From: an uncultured Cocleimonas sp.
GTDB lineage: Bacteria > Pseudomonadota > Gammaproteobacteria > Thiotrichales > Thiotrichaceae
Length of the DNA: 6,422 bases
Direction: 5' to 3'
NCBI GenBank assembly: GCA_937974135.1
Contig: CALJIH010000114.1
Span: forward strand, 1-6,422
Both the position numbers and the translations under genes were made by a program. Below the pieces are notes generated by a model. It had not been told where the DNA came from. It made no database searches and saw only the letters and a program-made list of their open reading frames with translations. Every line of letters starts with the position of its first letter. Within the stretch, counting starts at the first letter, position 1. Positions 5,641 through 6,422 of this stretch are shown here, one piece after another.

Positions 5641-5847
5641 TTAGACTCCCTTCTTTCTCACTTCTGTGACTGTTTCGCCACCAATTCCCCAATTATCAGT
5701 ACTCGTATGATCATCAATAATCACAAACGTTGTTTTTGGGTTTTTACCTAAAACATCTTCTAATAAATCTGTCACTCCTGAGATTAATTGCTTTTTTTGT
5801 TCGGTAGTGCAACCCTCGTCAGTGATTCTTATATTTACGTAAGGCAT
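5641..5847 (-). CDS. 4-oxalocrotonate tautomerase-family protein
   Basis: A 68-residue protein of the 4-oxalocrotonate tautomerase superfamily, small beta-alpha-beta enzymes that oligomerise and use an N-terminal proline as catalytic base once Met is removed. Pro follows the initiator Met in MPYVNIRIT, and the conserved GIGGE (residues 54-58) is preceded by DNW, where classical 4-OT has HF. Against the recalled Pseudomonas 4-OT sequence, the two catalytic arginines (Arg11 and Arg39 there) align with non-arginine residues, so the 4-OT substrate is unlikely and the real reaction is unknown. There is an AGGAG seven bases before the ATG, a strong ribosome-binding site. It lies 40 bp after the YdjM-like gene and two bases before the membrane-anchored GDEL gene, apparently in one operon. 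No aromatic-degradation genes are nearby, which also argues against a catabolic role. Confidence 0.9.
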   Translation of the reverse strand: MPYVNIRITDEGCTTEQKKQLISGVTDLLEDVLGKNPKTTFVIIDDHTSTDNWGIGGETVTEVRKKGV

Positions 5848-5887
5848 TGAAATTCTCCTGTTATTTAGTTCTAAAAAGAAACGTCAG

Positions 5888-6422
5888 TCATAAACGCTGT
5901 AAGATTACCTTGTATGTTTCAGCACTCGTCATGGTATCTAAAAACGAGTTGATATCTGGGGTTAAAAACCATACCACAAAGATACTCACGATAATCACAG
6001 CACTGCTAATATGTTCTTTGCTATCTATTAATTTAAACGCAGTGCCAAATGAGCGCTTGAGACGATGCCCCATAAAATCAACACTATAAATTTCATCTAA
6101 CAGCAAATGCAAAATAAACCCAAGGAATACAAAAGTACCCGTTAACCATGATATAAAATCTGGCTTACCAAATACATGAAAGCTTAAAGCCGTAACAATA
6201 AGTGCAAATAATAATGCCGCGGCTATGGAGTGAATAGATCCACGATGCACGGTGAGTTTTTGAAATAGTGCCCAAAAGGGGTAACGCACAATCATATATA
6301 TGCCTAAACCTGCGGCCCACAATTGTAATATCGACAGATGATTCTCGGCGGCAAATACCCAGAGGAAAGTTACAACAATCCCTAATATTGAAAAAAGTAT
6401 TCGACTCGGATGGGAATAATGT
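5888..6422 (-). CDS. YdjM-like inner-membrane protein (putative metal-dependent hydrolase, DUF457), N-terminus outside window
   Basis: The visible 177 codons are the C-terminal part of a multi-spanning membrane protein of the YdjM/DUF457 type, annotated in other genomes as LexA-binding, membrane-bound putative metal-dependent hydrolase. The frame stays open to the window edge, so the start is missing; an apparent start at 6322 is a TTG inside the gene. Visible features are HPSRILF near the edge, hydrophobic segments at about residues 8-25, 30-46, 65-82 and 92-108, the histidine motif HRGSIHS (59-65), HLLLDE (105-110) with a conserved His and Asp, and a last hydrophobic segment near 139-151. 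The His and Asp residues are the likely metal ligands; the Asp-rich motif of the family would be just outside the window. No biochemical activity is firmly established for the family. It is probably the upstream gene of the tautomerase and GDEL-protein operon. Confidence 0.8.
   Translation of the reverse strand, partial: HYSHPSRILFSILGIVVTFLWVFAAENHLSILQLWAAGLGIYMIVRYPFWALFQKLTVHRGSIHSIAAALLFALIVTALSFHVFGKPDFISWLTGTFVFLGFILHLLLDEIYSVDFMGHRLKRSFGTAFKLIDSKEHISSAVIIVSIFVVWFLTPDINSFLDTMTSAETYKVILQRL

Noticed and set aside
5847..6089. Plus-strand open frame antisense to the YdjM-like gene
   Set aside because: It is opposite a gene with conserved histidine motifs and looks like a chance open frame.

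Overview
The window looks like chromosomal DNA of a marine gammaproteobacterium. It is AT-rich, with Gram-negative cell-envelope genes, and the protein style fits Alteromonadales, perhaps Colwelliaceae (Colwellia/Thalassotalea). The genus is an impression from protein similarity recalled from memory, not a search result. No phage, transposase, CRISPR array, tRNA or rRNA is visible.

Layout, left to right. (1) Bases 1-772 (+) are the C-terminal end of a penicillin-binding protein 1C gene that begins outside the window. (2) Bases 774-2151 (-) hold two paralogous CAP/SCP-superfamily genes, one for a secreted protein and one for a lipoprotein, separated by a spacer carrying a TCGAAG-type dispersed repeat. 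(3) Bases 2315-4425 (-) form a compact housekeeping operon, rph-rdgB-plsC: RNase PH, XTP/dITP diphosphatase and a 1-acylglycerol-3-phosphate acyltransferase. A good -10 box lies upstream of rph and a candidate terminator hairpin lies after plsC. (4) Bases 4438-4760 are a gene-free spacer with two more units of the TCGAAG repeat and one arm of a 17-bp inverted repeat; the other arm lies just beyond the far end of the operon. (5) Bases 4761-5213 (+) encode a free-standing chemoreceptor zinc-binding (CZB) protein. (6) Bases 5219-6422 (-) read as a likely operon: a YdjM-like membrane protein (start outside the window), a small 4-oxalocrotonate tautomerase-family protein, and an unrecognised membrane-anchored protein with two GDEL-containing segments.

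How the genes relate. rph, rdgB and plsC are probably co-transcribed; rdgB and plsC overlap by one base and are probably translationally coupled. PBP1C and the two CAP proteins all act outside the cytoplasmic membrane, but they are convergent and nothing in the sequence shows shared control. The genes right of 4761 have no obvious common pathway.

I do not see a clear new multi-gene system. The items most worth a second look are the repeats around the rph operon, the secreted/lipoprotein CAP pair, the solo CZB protein, and the unassigned membrane-anchored GDEL protein.
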